A DNA stretch of 64,000 bases from Anaerolineae bacterium (GTDB lineage: Bacteria > Chloroflexota > Anaerolineae > Aggregatilineales > Aggregatilineaceae): NCBI GenBank assembly GCA_018432315.1, contig JAHDLB010000025.1, positions 124,001 through 188,000 of the forward strand, written 5' to 3'. Both the position numbers and the translations under genes were made by a program. The notes beneath the pieces are model-generated. The model saw only the letters and a program-made list of their open reading frames with translations, ran no database searches and had not been told where the DNA came from. Numbering within the stretch: the first letter of the stretch is position 1; each line of letters starts with the position of its first letter. Below, in pieces: positions 24,269 to 34,892 of this stretch.

Positions 24269-26128
24269 TCACGGCAGCACCGTTACCTCGCCCAGCACGG
24301 CATCATCGCCGGACGGCGCGCCCTGCGTCGTGACCGGCAGCGGCATCCCGTCGCCGTACCAGTACACGCGAATGTCCAGCGCGTACTCGCCCGGCGCCAA
24401 CCCTGCGGGCAGGATCAGCCGGTGCGCGTCGTACTTGAGCGCGCCCGGCTCCCAGGCGCTGGTCGGCGAGGCGCCGTCCAGGGGCGCGCCGTCCTGCTGG
24501 GCGACGCGGTTCCCCTCGGCGTCGAGCAGCATCACCGAGATGCTGTAATCCAGCCCCGGCGGCTGGTCAGCCGTCCACCACAGCGCGACGTCGAGCGTCT
24601 CGCCCGCCCGCGCAGAGGCCGGAAGCTCGAAGCGGCGCAGCGTCAGCACGTCGCCAAAGCGAGCCACCACTGCCCCGGTCGTCCTGTCGTAGCGGAAGCT
24701 GTAAATCGGCGAGCCGAGATGGTCGATGCTGAAGGTCGCCGTGCGCTCGAAGCCCGCCTCGGCGATCACGCCGCCGTATTCCGGTAGAGCCGGGTCGCCC
24801 CAGTACACCAGCCAGAACGAGTCGATCTGCTGCAGGTAGTCCAACAGGTGCGGCAGGAACTGCTCGCGGTAAGCGTCGCGCCATTCGCGCAGCGAAACGC
24901 GCGGTGTGGCGTCGCCCATCTGCCGGTCGATGTAATACCGTACCGGGAAATCCCCGACCCACACGTCCATCAGCACCGGCTCCCCGGCGTGGTGAGCCGC
25001 CACCGTCCGCGTCAGCGCCCGCCAGTCCGGGTAATGGCGCCGCGCGTCGACCGTGGTCAGGCCCACGACGACGATCACGCCCACCAGCAGCCCGCGCGCT
25101 GCCCGATCCAGGTTGGTCAGCCCGTGCGCGATCAGCACGAGGATCGGCGGTGTGACCAGGATGAAGTTGCGCACGGTGAGGAACTGGCGCCGCTCGTTGA
25201 TCAGCACCGTCGTGCCGACGACCAGCGCGATCCAGATGACCAGGTAGAGCGTGGGCCACGCCGGGCGCAGCCGCACCCGCACGCGCGGCTCGCCCGCCCC
25301 GCGACGGTACGCCAGGTACACCAGCCCGGCCAGCAGCAGGCCCGCCATCAGGCCGTAATGGCTGCCGAGCAGCGCGACGCGGACCGCCCGGTAGGTGTCG
25401 AGACTGTTGGGCAGCGCGTTCTGGTAGTACAGCGGATTGTCCCAGCGCAGCCGGTTTTGATCGAGCACGACCGGCAGCCACGGCAGAAAGCCCAGGCACG
25501 CCGCGCCGACCAGGAACAGCGCATCGGCCAGACGCCGCCAGGGCCGGGCGAAGGCCAGCATGTGCAGAAGCTGAGCGACCAGCACGAAGCCGCCGAGATA
25601 GTGCGTGTACAGCAGCGCGATTGAGGCGAGCACATAGCCGATCCGGTTGGCGCGGGTGGGATGCCGCCACCAGCGCACGTAAAACACGCCCGACGCAATC
25701 GCCAGGGTAGCCAGCAGACTGTAATGGCGCACTTCCTGCGACAGGTCGATGTGATTGTCGGCCAGCGCCAGCAGCAGCGCCGCCAGCACGCCCGCCAGCG
25801 GCCCGTACAGCCCCCGGCCAAGCTGGACGATGCCCGCCACCGCCAGCAGCCCGATCAGCGCGCTGAAGGCCCGCGTGGCGAACTCGGTATCGCCTGCGGC
25901 GCTGCGCCACAGCCGAAACGCCGCGAAGAACAGCGGCGGGTGCTGGTCGGCGGCCAGGGTGCGCGTCACGTCGTCCAGGCCCGGCCCCTCGCTGAGCAGC
26001 ATGGTCCAGCCTTCGTCCGCCCACAGGCTCCGCGCGTCGATGTCGTGAATGCGCAGCGCCCATCCCAACAACAAGACGAGGACGATCGCGGCGAACAAGG
26101 AGCTGGAGCGGTGTGGCGTTCGGTTCAT
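24269..26128 (-). CDS. GT-C membrane glycosyltransferase (family 39/ArnT-like)
   Basis: A 619-residue polytopic protein. 'RIHDIDARSLWADEGWTMLLSEG' near the N terminus has the acidic motif of the first extracytoplasmic loop typical of PMT_2/ArnT enzymes. About 11-13 hydrophobic helices follow up to about residue 370. A soluble C-terminal domain of about 230 residues ends in a beta-rich module (about 500-619) carrying 'LPAGLAPGEYALDIRVYW'. Family members move a sugar from a polyprenyl-phosphate donor to a lipid or protein outside the membrane. Donor and acceptor are unknown. It is the first of several GT-C genes in the window. Confidence 0.85.
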   Translation of the reverse strand: MNRTPHRSSSLFAAIVLVLLLGWALRIHDIDARSLWADEGWTMLLSEGPGLDDVTRTLAADQHPPLFFAAFRLWRSAAGDTEFATRAFSALIGLLAVAGIVQLGRGLYGPLAGVLAALLLALADNHIDLSQEVRHYSLLATLAIASGVFYVRWWRHPTRANRIGYVLASIALLYTHYLGGFVLVAQLLHMLAFARPWRRLADALFLVGAACLGFLPWLPVVLDQNRLRWDNPLYYQNALPNSLDTYRAVRVALLGSHYGLMAGLLLAGLVYLAYRRGAGEPRVRVRLRPAWPTLYLVIWIALVVGTTVLINERRQFLTVRNFILVTPPILVLIAHGLTNLDRAARGLLVGVIVVVGLTTVDARRHYPDWRALTRTVAAHHAGEPVLMDVWVGDFPVRYYIDRQMGDATPRVSLREWRDAYREQFLPHLLDYLQQIDSFWLVYWGDPALPEYGGVIAEAGFERTATFSIDHLGSPIYSFRYDRTTGAVVARFGDVLTLRRFELPASARAGETLDVALWWTADQPPGLDYSISVMLLDAEGNRVAQQDGAPLDGASPTSAWEPGALKYDAHRLILPAGLAPGEYALDIRVYWYGDGMPLPVTTQGAPSGDDAVLGEVTVLP

Positions 26129-26198
26129 GCTGACCTATCCCTGGGCGTCCGGCGGGCGGTGATGGGTCCGTGAGAAGCGATCCGCGCCGCCGTGGCTC

Positions 26199-26226
26199 TT
26201 GACATCCGATCCGAATGGGGTATAGT
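26199..26226 (+). promoter_or_regulatory. Promoter and AT-rich operator region of the ROK-regulated operon
   Basis: TTGACA (26199-26204) and TATAGT (26221-26226) are spaced 16 bases. Immediately downstream lies a 40-base AT-rich island with TTAATTAA, very unlike its surroundings. ROK repressors of the NagC/XylR type favour AT-rich operators, so autoregulation here is likely (inference). Confidence 0.7.
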
Positions 26227-26299
26227 AAATATAATTTATTTTTCCACTTGCTTAATTAATTGAGGACGTGAGGCCCCACCGGTCTCGGAGCCATCCCTT

Positions 26300-27543
<1,244 letters not shown>

Positions 27544-27544
<1 letters not shown>

Positions 27545-28887
27545 TGACATCGCGCTCGCTCAGGCTGGGTTTCGTTGCGATTGCCCGGCCCACGTTTGAC
27601 ATGCCCCTGGCCCGCGACGTGACGCGGCAGGCCCGCGACCAGCTCGCCGGGGCGGGGTTCGCGCTGGACGGGCCGCCGGAACTGGTGAGCACGCCCGACG
27701 ACGCCGCGAGCGCCATCCGCACCCTGGCCGCCGACCCGCCCGACCTGCTGGTGATCTTCCAGGCGACGTTCGCCGACAGCACGCCAACCCTCGCGCTGGC
27801 CGAGGGCATCGACGCGCCGCTGGCCCTGTGGGCGGTCCCCGAGGCGAGCACCGGCGGGCGGCTGCGCCTGAACTCGCTGTGCGGGATCAACCTGGCGGCC
27901 CACTCGCTGACGCGCGCGGGGCGGCGCTACGCGACGATTTACGCCGCGCCCGGCGATCCCGCGGCGCTCGACCGGGTGCGGACACTCGCCCAGGCCGGGC
28001 ACGTCCGGCGGCGGCTGCGCGGCGCGCGGGTCGGACGCGTGGGCGAGCACCCGGCGGGCTTCGACACCTGCCGCGTGGACCGGGCCGCGCTCAAGCAGAC
28101 CTTCGGCCTGGACGTCGTCCAGGTCGACCTGGAAACGGTGTTCGAGAAGGTCCGCGTGGCGGACCCGCAGGCCGTCGGCGCGGTTGAGCAGCGCCTGGCG
28201 CCCCGTCTGGACGGCATGGCGGACGTCGACCAGACCGCGCTGCGCCGCACGCTGGGTACCTACGTCACGCTGCGCCAGTTCGCCGCAGAGGAACGGCTGG
28301 CCGGGTACGCCGTGCGCTGCTGGCCGGAGTTTTTCACCGGGCTGGGCTGCGCGGCGTGCGGGTCGTCGTCGCTGCTCAACGACGAGATGGTGCCTGCCAG
28401 TTGCGAAACCGACGTGAACGGCACCGTCACCCAGTTGATCTTGCAGTGGCTGAGCGGCGAGCCGGCGTTCGGCAGCGATGTGGTGTCGTTCGACATGGAG
28501 ACGAACAGCGCCGTATTCTGGCACTGCGGCAAAGCGCCCCTCTCGATGGCCGACCCGGACACCGGGCCGCGCGCGACGATCCACTCCAACCGCCAGCTTC
28601 CGCTGCTGATGGAGTTCCCGCTCAAGCCGGGCCGCGTGACGCTGGCGCGGCTCAGCGAGGCGACCGGGCGCTTCCGGCTGGTGATCGGCGGCGGCGAGGT
28701 GCTGCGCGCGCCGATCAGCTTTGGCGGCACGTCGGGCGTGGTGCGCTTCGACAGCCCGGCGGGAGACGTGCTCGACACCATCCTGTCCGAGGGACTGGAG
28801 CATCACCTCGCGCTGACGTACGGCGATCACCGCCCGGCGCTGGAGGCGCTGGCCCACATGCTGGACATTCCCGTGCTGCGCCTGTGA
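27544..28887 (+). CDS. FucI/AraA-like sugar isomerase family protein
   Basis: A 447-residue protein. The N-terminal half is a two-lobed alpha/beta region ('LGFVAIARPTFDMPLARDVTRQARDQLAG', 'PPDLLVIFQATFADSTPTLALAEGIDAPLALWAVPEA'), as in L-fucose/L-arabinose isomerases. The C-terminal half contains 'RCWPEFFTGLGCAACGSSSLLNDEMVPASCETDVNGTVTQLILQWLSGEPAF', the family's metal-binding Glu/Asp/His region. Members interconvert an aldose and a ketose using Mn2+. In transaldolase-type sulfoglycolysis the sulfoquinovose isomerase belongs, as I recall, to this fold. The substrate here is inferred only from neighbours. Overlaps the ROK stop by one base. Confidence 0.75.
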
Positions 28888-28941
28888 CGGCGCGGCTGTT
28901 TCGAATCGAACGCAGCAAGACGTAATAAGGAGCATCTCATC

Positions 28942-30378
28942 ATGACCGATCCCCGTCCATTTCTGGTAGGCGGCGAGTGGCGCACCAGCGACGACATTCT
29001 CGACGTTCGGTTCCCCTACACCCATGAAGTCGTGGGCCGGGTCTGCCAGGCGACCGACCAGGACCTGGAAGACGCGATCACAGCCGCCGAGCGCGGCTTC
29101 GAGATCACCCGCAAGCTGCCGTCGCACGCTCGCTCGCGCATTCTGTACGCGCTGCTGGACCAGATGCAGGCCCGCGCCGGCGAGCTGGTCGAAACGCTGA
29201 TCCTCGAAGGCGGCAAGACGCGCAACGTGGCCGAAGGCGAGACGTCGCGCGCGATGGAAACCGTGCGCGTGGCCGCCGAGGAAGCCAAGCGCGTCACCGG
29301 CGAGATCGTCCCCATCGACTGGACCGAGGCCGGGGAGAACCGGATGGGCTTCGTCCGACACCTGCCGCTCGGCCCGGTGCTGGGCATCGCGCCGTTCAAC
29401 TACCCGCTGAATCTGTCGGCTCACAAGCTGGCCCCGGCCATCGCGGCGGGCAACTCGTTCATCCTCAAGCCGGCGTCGGCCACGCCGCTGTCCGGCCTGT
29501 TGCTGGTGGAGATGACGCTCGAAGCCGGGTTCCCGCCCGAGGCGCTGAGCTACGTCGTCTGCCCGGGGCGCATGGCCGAGCGGCTGGTCACCGACGAGCG
29601 CATCAAGTTCTTCACCTTCACCGGCAGCAGCGAGGTCGGCTGGCACCTCAAGAGCGTGGCCGGGCGCAAGCGCGTCGGTCTGGAGTTGGGCGGCAACGCG
29701 GCGGCCATCGTCCACGAGGACGCGAATATCGATTACGCCGTGCGCCGGATCGCGGTCGGCGGCTTCACCAACGCCGGGCAGAACTGCATCTCCGTGCAGC
29801 GCGTGCTGATCCACCGCCCGGTGTACGACCAGACGGTCGAAAAACTGCTGGCCCGCATCCGCGAGTTGAAGACCGGCGACCCGCGCGAGGCCGGGACCGA
29901 CGTCGGCCCGATGATCGACGCGGCGGCGGCCAGCGACGCCATGGAGCTGGTACAGGAGGCGGTCGCGGGCGGCGCGGAAATCCTGATGGGCGGCGAGTGC
30001 AGCGGGACGATGTTCGCCCCGACGGTGGTCGCCAACGCCGCGCCGGAGATGCGCGTCAACCGCGAGGAGATCTTCGCGCCGGTGATCACGGTCGCGCCCT
30101 ACGACGACTTCGACGAGGCGATCCGGCTGGCGAACGATACCGACTATGGCCTGCAATCGGGCGTCTTCACCCAGAACGTGAATCGCATCATGCGCGCCTT
30201 CGAGCTGGTCGAGGTGGGCGGCCTGCAGGTCAACGACGTCTCGACCTTCCGCGTGGACCAGATGCCGTATGGCGGCGTGAAGGGGTCCGGCGTGGGACGC
30301 GAGGGCCCGCGCTACGCGATCGACGAGATGACCGAGATGCGGCTGATGGTTTTGAACCTGAACGGTGGGATGGAGTGA
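28942..30378 (+). CDS. NAD(P)-dependent aldehyde dehydrogenase
   Basis: A 478-residue ALDH. It has 'PFNYPLNLSAHKLAPAIAAGNSFILKPAS' (cofactor pocket with Lys176), 'FTGSSEVGWHL', general-base Glu248 in 'LELGGNAA' and catalytic Cys282 in 'NAGQNCISVQRV'. The C terminus 'YGGVKGSGVGREGPRYAIDEMTEMRLMV' is typical of the succinate-semialdehyde/lactaldehyde dehydrogenase group. It oxidises an aldehyde to an acid. Beside a transaldolase and a UxaA/SuyAB-like lyase it fits a sulfolactaldehyde dehydrogenase (SlaB-like) or another C3 hydroxyaldehyde dehydrogenase; this is inference. It has its own AAGGAG ribosome site 54 bases after the isomerase. Confidence 0.92.
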   Translation: MTDPRPFLVGGEWRTSDDILDVRFPYTHEVVGRVCQATDQDLEDAITAAERGFEITRKLPSHARSRILYALLDQMQARAGELVETLILEGGKTRNVAEGETSRAMETVRVAAEEAKRVTGEIVPIDWTEAGENRMGFVRHLPLGPVLGIAPFNYPLNLSAHKLAPAIAAGNSFILKPASATPLSGLLLVEMTLEAGFPPEALSYVVCPGRMAERLVTDERIKFFTFTGSSEVGWHLKSVAGRKRVGLELGGNAAAIVHEDANIDYAVRRIAVGGFTNAGQNCISVQRVLIHRPVYDQTVEKLLARIRELKTGDPREAGTDVGPMIDAAAASDAMELVQEAVAGGAEILMGGECSGTMFAPTVVANAAPEMRVNREEIFAPVITVAPYDDFDEAIRLANDTDYGLQSGVFTQNVNRIMRAFELVEVGGLQVNDVSTFRVDQMPYGGVKGSGVGREGPRYAIDEMTEMRLMVLNLNGGME

Positions 30379-30395
30379 GACAGGAGCACGATAGC

Positions 30396-31058
30396 ATGAA
30401 GTTTTTCCTGGACAGCGCGATAGTCGAAGAGATCGAGCACGCCTTCACCATGTGGCATTTCGACGGCGTGACGACCAATCCCCGGCACGTGCAGGTGTCG
30501 GGTAAACCGTTTTTGAAAGTGATCAAAGAGATCGCGGCGCTGGCGGCGGGCACCGACCGGGCGATCTCGGTCGAGGTCAACCCGCACCACGACAACCACG
30601 CGGCGATGGTCGAGGAAGGGCTCAAGCTGGCCGCGATCAGCCCCAACTTCGTGATCAAGCTGCCCGCCACCGAGGCCGGGTTCAAGGCGATCCCGCTGCT
30701 CAAAGAGCAGGGCGTGCGCGCCAACCTGACGCTCGCCTTCTCGGCGGCGCAGGCTTTGCAGGCGATGCGCATGGGCGCGACCTTCGTCTCGCCGTTCATC
30801 GGCTGGAAGGAGAGCAACGGCGAGGAAACCGTCAGCATGATCGAGGAGATCGTGACGATCCGCGACAACTACGGCTTCGATACCGAAGTGTTGGTCGCCG
30901 CCGTGCGCAACGCGCGCCAGATCGTCGATGCGGCGGTGGCCGGCGCGGACATCGTGACCGCCGGGTTCGCCGTCTTTCAGGACGCCTTCGACCACCCCTA
31001 CACCGGGGTCGGGCTGGCGAAGTTCCAGAGCTTTTGGGATCAGACACCCTACGAATAA
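30396..31058 (+). CDS. Transaldolase, fructose-6-phosphate-aldolase type
   Basis: A 220-residue small transaldolase/FSA family protein. It has 'KFFLDSAIVEEI' with Asp6, 'GVTTNPRHVQ' (26-29 TTNP), Schiff-base Lys88 in 'FVIKLPAT', and 'VRANLTLAFSAAQALQAMRMGATFVSPFIGW'. The family cleaves or transfers dihydroxyacetone units. In sulfo-TAL sulfoglycolysis an enzyme of this size splits 6-deoxy-6-sulfofructose, passing the C3 unit to glyceraldehyde-3-phosphate and releasing sulfolactaldehyde. 'NPHHDNHAAM' replaces the usual residues after the VEV strand. ATG at 30396 has CAGGAG upstream; the longer open frame overlaps the dehydrogenase and is not coding. Confidence 0.9.
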   Translation: MKFFLDSAIVEEIEHAFTMWHFDGVTTNPRHVQVSGKPFLKVIKEIAALAAGTDRAISVEVNPHHDNHAAMVEEGLKLAAISPNFVIKLPATEAGFKAIPLLKEQGVRANLTLAFSAAQALQAMRMGATFVSPFIGWKESNGEETVSMIEEIVTIRDNYGFDTEVLVAAVRNARQIVDAAVAGADIVTAGFAVFQDAFDHPYTGVGLAKFQSFWDQTPYE

Positions 31059-31078
31059 CGGAGAATACCTTAAACACA

Positions 31079-32494
31079 ATGGCACCCACTAAGCCGCCAA
31101 AAATCGTCATTCTCGGCGCGGGCAGCGCGATCTTCGGGCTGGGCGCCATGGCGACGCTCATCCGGTCCGAACGGCTGCGCGGCGCCGAACTCGCCCTGGT
31201 GGACGTCGACGAGCCCGCGCTCGAAACGATGACCTTCCTGGCGCAGAAGATGAACCAGGCCTGGGACGCGGGCATGACGATCACCAGCACCACGCGCCGC
31301 GCCGAAGCCCTGCCCGGCGCCGACTTCGTGATCGTCTCGGTGCAGGTCGGCCAGCGCGAGACGGTCTGGGAGATGGACTGGCAGATCCCGCTGCGGCACG
31401 GCGTGCGCCAGCCCTACGCCGAGAACGGCGGTCCCGGCTCGTTCGCGCACACCTGCCGCAACCTGCCGCTGATCCTCGACATCGCGCGCGACATGGAGCG
31501 CCTGTGCCCCGACGCGTGGTACATCAACCTGGTCAACCCGCTGATCCGCCTGACGCTGGGCGTGCACCGCTATACGAACATCAAGGTGCTGGGCCTGTGC
31601 CACCAACTGCTCTGGGGCTACGCAATGGCCGCCGCGATCCTCGCGGACCGCTACGACATCCCGATCCCGGACGGCTTTCACGTCCACACCGACGCGGACA
31701 ACCTGCCCCACTTCATCCCGGTGGCGCGCGCCGGTTACGAGCGCCTGGACATCAAGGCGGCGGGCATCAACCACTTCTCGTGGATCGTGGACATCCGCGA
31801 CAAGGCCACCGGCGAGGACCTCTACCCGCTGCTGCGCGAGCGCTGGCTGACCGGCTATCGCCGCGACTTCGAGCCGCTCACCCGCGAGATGTTCGAGGTC
31901 TTCGGGCTGGTGCCCACCCCCGGCGACAGCCACCTGTGCGAGTTCCTGCCGTGCGTGGTCGATCCGGTCCACAAGCCGTGGGAGAAGTACCATCTCAAGC
32001 TGCAAAGCTGGGAGGGCAACCGCCGCCGCCGCGCCAGCCGGTGGGAGCTGGCCCGGTCGATCCTGTCCGAAGAGACGCCGGTCGAAAAGCTGCGCGACAT
32101 GTGGCAGTTCAACATCCTGGAGGAACCGGTCGCCGAGATCATCGAGGCGATCACCTACAACGACAACTACTACGCCCAGCAGTTGAACATCCCCAACAAC
32201 GGCGGCCTGATCCCCAACCTGCCCGCCGATGCCATCGTCGAGGTGCCAGGCGTGATCTCCGGCATGGGCATCCAGGGGCTGGGCTTCCCGCCGCTGCCCG
32301 ACGGCATCGCCGCGCTGTGCCGCCGCGAGCTGGAGCTCAGCTCGATCGTCGTGGACGCGGCAGCGACCGGCGACCGGAGCCTGGCGCTGCAAGCCCTGCT
32401 GCTCGATCCGATGATCGACGACCTGGACACGGCGCGGGCCATCTTGAACGACTTTCTGACCGAATTCGCGGACTACCTGCCGCAGTTCGCATGA
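31079..32494 (+). CDS. Glycoside hydrolase family 4 (NAD+/Mn2+-dependent)
   Basis: A 471-residue GH4 protein. The Rossmann motif 'IVILGAGSAIFG' (9-20) binds NAD+. 'YINLVNPLIRLT' has the substrate Asn, and the metal ligands Cys174 (LGLCHQLLWG) and His232 (AGINHFSWI) are both kept. GH4 enzymes cleave alpha- or beta-glycosides by transient oxidation at C3 and elimination, and accept C6-modified sugars such as 6-phosphates or uronates. Here the substrate may be an alpha-galacturonide or, given the neighbours, a sulfoquinovoside. ATG at 31079 begins the conserved domain. Confidence 0.9.
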   Translation: MAPTKPPKIVILGAGSAIFGLGAMATLIRSERLRGAELALVDVDEPALETMTFLAQKMNQAWDAGMTITSTTRRAEALPGADFVIVSVQVGQRETVWEMDWQIPLRHGVRQPYAENGGPGSFAHTCRNLPLILDIARDMERLCPDAWYINLVNPLIRLTLGVHRYTNIKVLGLCHQLLWGYAMAAAILADRYDIPIPDGFHVHTDADNLPHFIPVARAGYERLDIKAAGINHFSWIVDIRDKATGEDLYPLLRERWLTGYRRDFEPLTREMFEVFGLVPTPGDSHLCEFLPCVVDPVHKPWEKYHLKLQSWEGNRRRRASRWELARSILSEETPVEKLRDMWQFNILEEPVAEIIEAITYNDNYYAQQLNIPNNGGLIPNLPADAIVEVPGVISGMGIQGLGFPPLPDGIAALCRRELELSSIVVDAAATGDRSLALQALLLDPMIDDLDTARAILNDFLTEFADYLPQFA

Positions 32495-32522
32495 GTTTTT
32501 GAGTATGAGGAGCGAACCATCC

Positions 32523-32825
32523 ATGAAAAAAGTGTTTGTCGTCGAAAAGAGTGACAACGTCGGGACAGCGGTCGGCGAGCCTATCGGGGCCGGCGAGACG
32601 GTCGGCACCGAGGGGCGCGTCACCGACCGGACGGTCGTCGCGCGGGCGGACATCCCTTACGGGCACAAGATCGCCCTGGCGGACATTCCCAAAGGCGCCC
32701 AGGTCACCAAGTATGGCCTGAGCATCGGCAGCGCCCTGGCCGACATCAAGGCCGGCGATCACGTCCACATTCACAACGTCGAGAGCAACCGCGGGCGCGG
32801 CGACAAAGCGGCCCAGGCTCGCTAA
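32523..32825 (+). CDS. UxaA-family small subunit, SAF domain (SuyA-like)
   Basis: A 100-residue protein with the SAF fold of the N-terminal part of altronate/galactarate dehydratases: 'DNVGTAVGEPIGAGETV', 'VVARADIPYGHKIALADIPKGAQVTKYGLSIGSALADIKAGDHVHIHNVES'. In UxaA the domain is fused to the catalytic part. Here it is a separate subunit immediately before the large subunit, the arrangement of (R)-sulfolactate sulfo-lyase SuyA-SuyB and of some split altronate dehydratases. I cannot decide between them from sequence alone; operon context favours the sulfo-lyase. Confidence 0.85.
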   Translation: MKKVFVVEKSDNVGTAVGEPIGAGETVGTEGRVTDRTVVARADIPYGHKIALADIPKGAQVTKYGLSIGSALADIKAGDHVHIHNVESNRGRGDKAAQAR

Positions 32826-32840
32826 CCAGGAGGGGAAACG

Positions 32841-34016
32841 ATGACCGAATTCATGGGATACGTCCGGCCCAATGGGGCGGTAGGCGTGCGCAATCACGTC
32901 TTGCTCCTGTCGGGGACCGTCTACGCCAACAAGCTGTGCGACAAGGTCGCCAGCATGGTCGCCGGGACTGTATCGGTGACTCACCCCCTGGGCCGCTGCC
33001 AGGTCCGCCCGGACCTGCGCATGACGCGCCGCTTCCTGGCCGGGACCGGGATCAACCCCAACGTTGGCGCGGTGGTGATCGTCGATCACTTCCGCGAGGA
33101 CGGCATGACGGCGGAAGACCTGGCCCACGACATCAGCGAGGCCACCGGCAAGCCCGTCGCGGTGGTCAACATTCGCGGCGAGGGCGGCCTGATCCACGCC
33201 ACCGAGCAGGCTATGCGCTACGCGGCTAACTTCGCGCGCGCGCTCAGCGACATGCGCCGCGAGTCCGTCCCGATGAGCAAGCTGCTGTTAGGGACCGAGT
33301 GCGGCACGTCGGACACGACATCCGGTCTGGCGGGCAACCCCGCCACCGGCATCTGCTCCGACCTGGTCATCGCCGAGGGTGGGCGGGCCATCCTGGCCGA
33401 GTGCACCGAGTGGATGGGCTGCGAGGAGTGGCTGACCAGCCGCGCGGCCAGCCCGGCCATCGCCGAGCAGATCGTCGCCGGCGTCAAGCACATCGAGCAG
33501 CGCGCGCTCGCCAGCGGCGAGGACATCCGCGGCTCGCAGCCGACCGGCGATAACATGGTCGGCGGCCTGACCACTATCGAGGAAAAGTCGATGGGCGCGG
33601 TCAAGAAGGGCGGCAGCGCCCCGGTGGTCGGCTACCTGGACGTGGCCGAAAGCCCGACCGGCACCACGCCCGGCCTGTACGTGATGTACGGCCCCGGCCA
33701 CGGCGCGGAGTCGATCAGCAGCATGGCGGCGGCGGGCTGCCAGGTGCTCGTCTTCTCGACCGGCGGCGGGCACACCTCGTCCCACCCGATCATGCCTACC
33801 ATCAAGGTCACCGGCAACGCCGAATCATTCCGGCTGATGTCGGACACGGTCGAGCTGGACGTCAGCGGCGTGCTGCGCGGCGAAATCACGCTGGAGCAGG
33901 CCGGGCAGATGATCTTCGACGAGGTTATCGCCGTGGCGAGTGGCCGCCTCACCAAGTCCGAAACGCTCAAGGACGACAACAGCTTCGCCATTCACCGCGT
34001 TGGCATCAGCATCTGA
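32841..34016 (+). CDS. UxaA-family large catalytic subunit (SuyB-like / altronate dehydratase C-domain)
   Basis: A 391-residue protein matching the C-terminal domain of UxaA/GarD. It has 'GYVRPNGAVGVRNHVLLLSGTVYANKLCDKVA', 'HPLGRCQ', 'LLLGTECGTSDTTSGLAGNPATG', 'LAECTEWMGCEEWL' and 'CQVLVFSTGGGHTSSHPIMPTIKVTGN'. The conserved Cys residues are probably Fe/Fe-S ligands. It eliminates water from a sugar acid (altronate) or sulfite from (R)-sulfolactate. It starts 15 bases after the small subunit with an AGGAGG site. SuyB is about this length. It is the last gene before a terminator. Confidence 0.88.
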   Translation: MTEFMGYVRPNGAVGVRNHVLLLSGTVYANKLCDKVASMVAGTVSVTHPLGRCQVRPDLRMTRRFLAGTGINPNVGAVVIVDHFREDGMTAEDLAHDISEATGKPVAVVNIRGEGGLIHATEQAMRYAANFARALSDMRRESVPMSKLLLGTECGTSDTTSGLAGNPATGICSDLVIAEGGRAILAECTEWMGCEEWLTSRAASPAIAEQIVAGVKHIEQRALASGEDIRGSQPTGDNMVGGLTTIEEKSMGAVKKGGSAPVVGYLDVAESPTGTTPGLYVMYGPGHGAESISSMAAAGCQVLVFSTGGGHTSSHPIMPTIKVTGNAESFRLMSDTVELDVSGVLRGEITLEQAGQMIFDEVIAVASGRLTKSETLKDDNSFAIHRVGISI

Positions 34017-34034
34017 TCTGGGTTATCCTCGCGG

Positions 34035-34067
34035 GCAGGCCAAATCGGGCCTGCCTGCGTTGTTTTT
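34035..34067 (+). terminator. Rho-independent terminator closing the sugar-acid operon
   Basis: GCAGGCC (34035-34041), a 6-base loop and GGCCTGC (34048-34054) are followed after a few bases by TTTTT (34063-34067). It lies just after the UxaA large-subunit stop and before the methyltransferase ribosome site. Confidence 0.75.
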
Positions 34068-34082
34068 AGGTGAGGGTTCCCC

Positions 34083-34892
34083 ATGTCCGCACCATCCTAC
34101 AATCCCGCTAATGTCGAACGCTTCAGTGGTTTTTCGGACACCTACGACCGCCATCGCCCACAGCCGCCCGCCATCCTGATCGACGTCCTGACACAGATCG
34201 CCGGGATCGAGCGCCCGGCGTTGGTGGTCGACGTCGGATCGGGCACCGGCCTCTCGACTCGCCTCTGGGCCGGGCACGCCGACCAGGTGATCGGCATCGA
34301 GCCCGGCGACGACATGCGCCGCCAGGCGGAAGCGCAAACCACCGCGCCCGGCGTGCGCTACCAGCCGGGCTCCAGCACGGCGACCGGCCTGCCCGACGCC
34401 TGCGCCGACATCGTCACCGCCTCGCAGGCGCTGCACTGGATGGAGCCGGAGTCGACCTTCGCCGAGATGGCGCGCATCCTGCGCCCCGGCGGTGTGTTCG
34501 CCGCCATCGACTGCGACTGGCCCCCGGCCATGCACTGGGAAGCCGAAGCCGCCTACGACGCCTGCATGGCGCGGGTGAATGCCATCAACCGCGAGCGCGG
34601 CTTCACCCGCGAGGTCCGGAAATGGGCCAAAGGCGAGCACCTGGGCCGGATGCAAGCCAGCGGACACTTTCGCTACACGCGCGAGGTCGTCCTGCACCAC
34701 CTCGAAATGGGTAACGCGGAGCGGCTGGTCGGACTGGCGCTCAGCCAGGGCCGCGTGGCGACGGTGCTCAAGCACGGCATTACCGAAGCGGACGCCGGGA
34801 TCACCGCGCTGCGCGCCGTGGCCCAGCGCGTGCTGGGGGACGATCCGCGTCCCTGGTACTTCAGCTATCGCGTCCGGTTAGGAATCACGTGA
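34083..34892 (+). CDS. Class I SAM-dependent methyltransferase
   Basis: A 269-residue methyltransferase. Motif I is 'ALVVDVGSGTGLSTRLWAG', with the acidic residue after strand 2 in 'QVIGIEPGDDM'. Motif II/III is 'ADIVTASQALHWMEPESTFAEMARILRPGGVFAAIDCDW'. The 'FSGFSDTYDRHRP' N terminus is typical of small-molecule methyltransferases of the UbiE/Methyltransf_11 type. The substrate is unknown. It follows the operon terminator and overlaps the LarA-like gene, forming a separate unit with it. Confidence 0.87.
   Translation: MSAPSYNPANVERFSGFSDTYDRHRPQPPAILIDVLTQIAGIERPALVVDVGSGTGLSTRLWAGHADQVIGIEPGDDMRRQAEAQTTAPGVRYQPGSSTATGLPDACADIVTASQALHWMEPESTFAEMARILRPGGVFAAIDCDWPPAMHWEAEAAYDACMARVNAINRERGFTREVRKWAKGEHLGRMQASGHFRYTREVVLHHLEMGNAERLVGLALSQGRVATVLKHGITEADAGITALRAVAQRVLGDDPRPWYFSYRVRLGIT

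Noticed and set aside
32523-34016. Firm naming of the split UxaA genes as suyA and suyB
   Set aside because: The sequence alone does not separate sulfolactate lyase from split altronate dehydratase, so no symbols were given.
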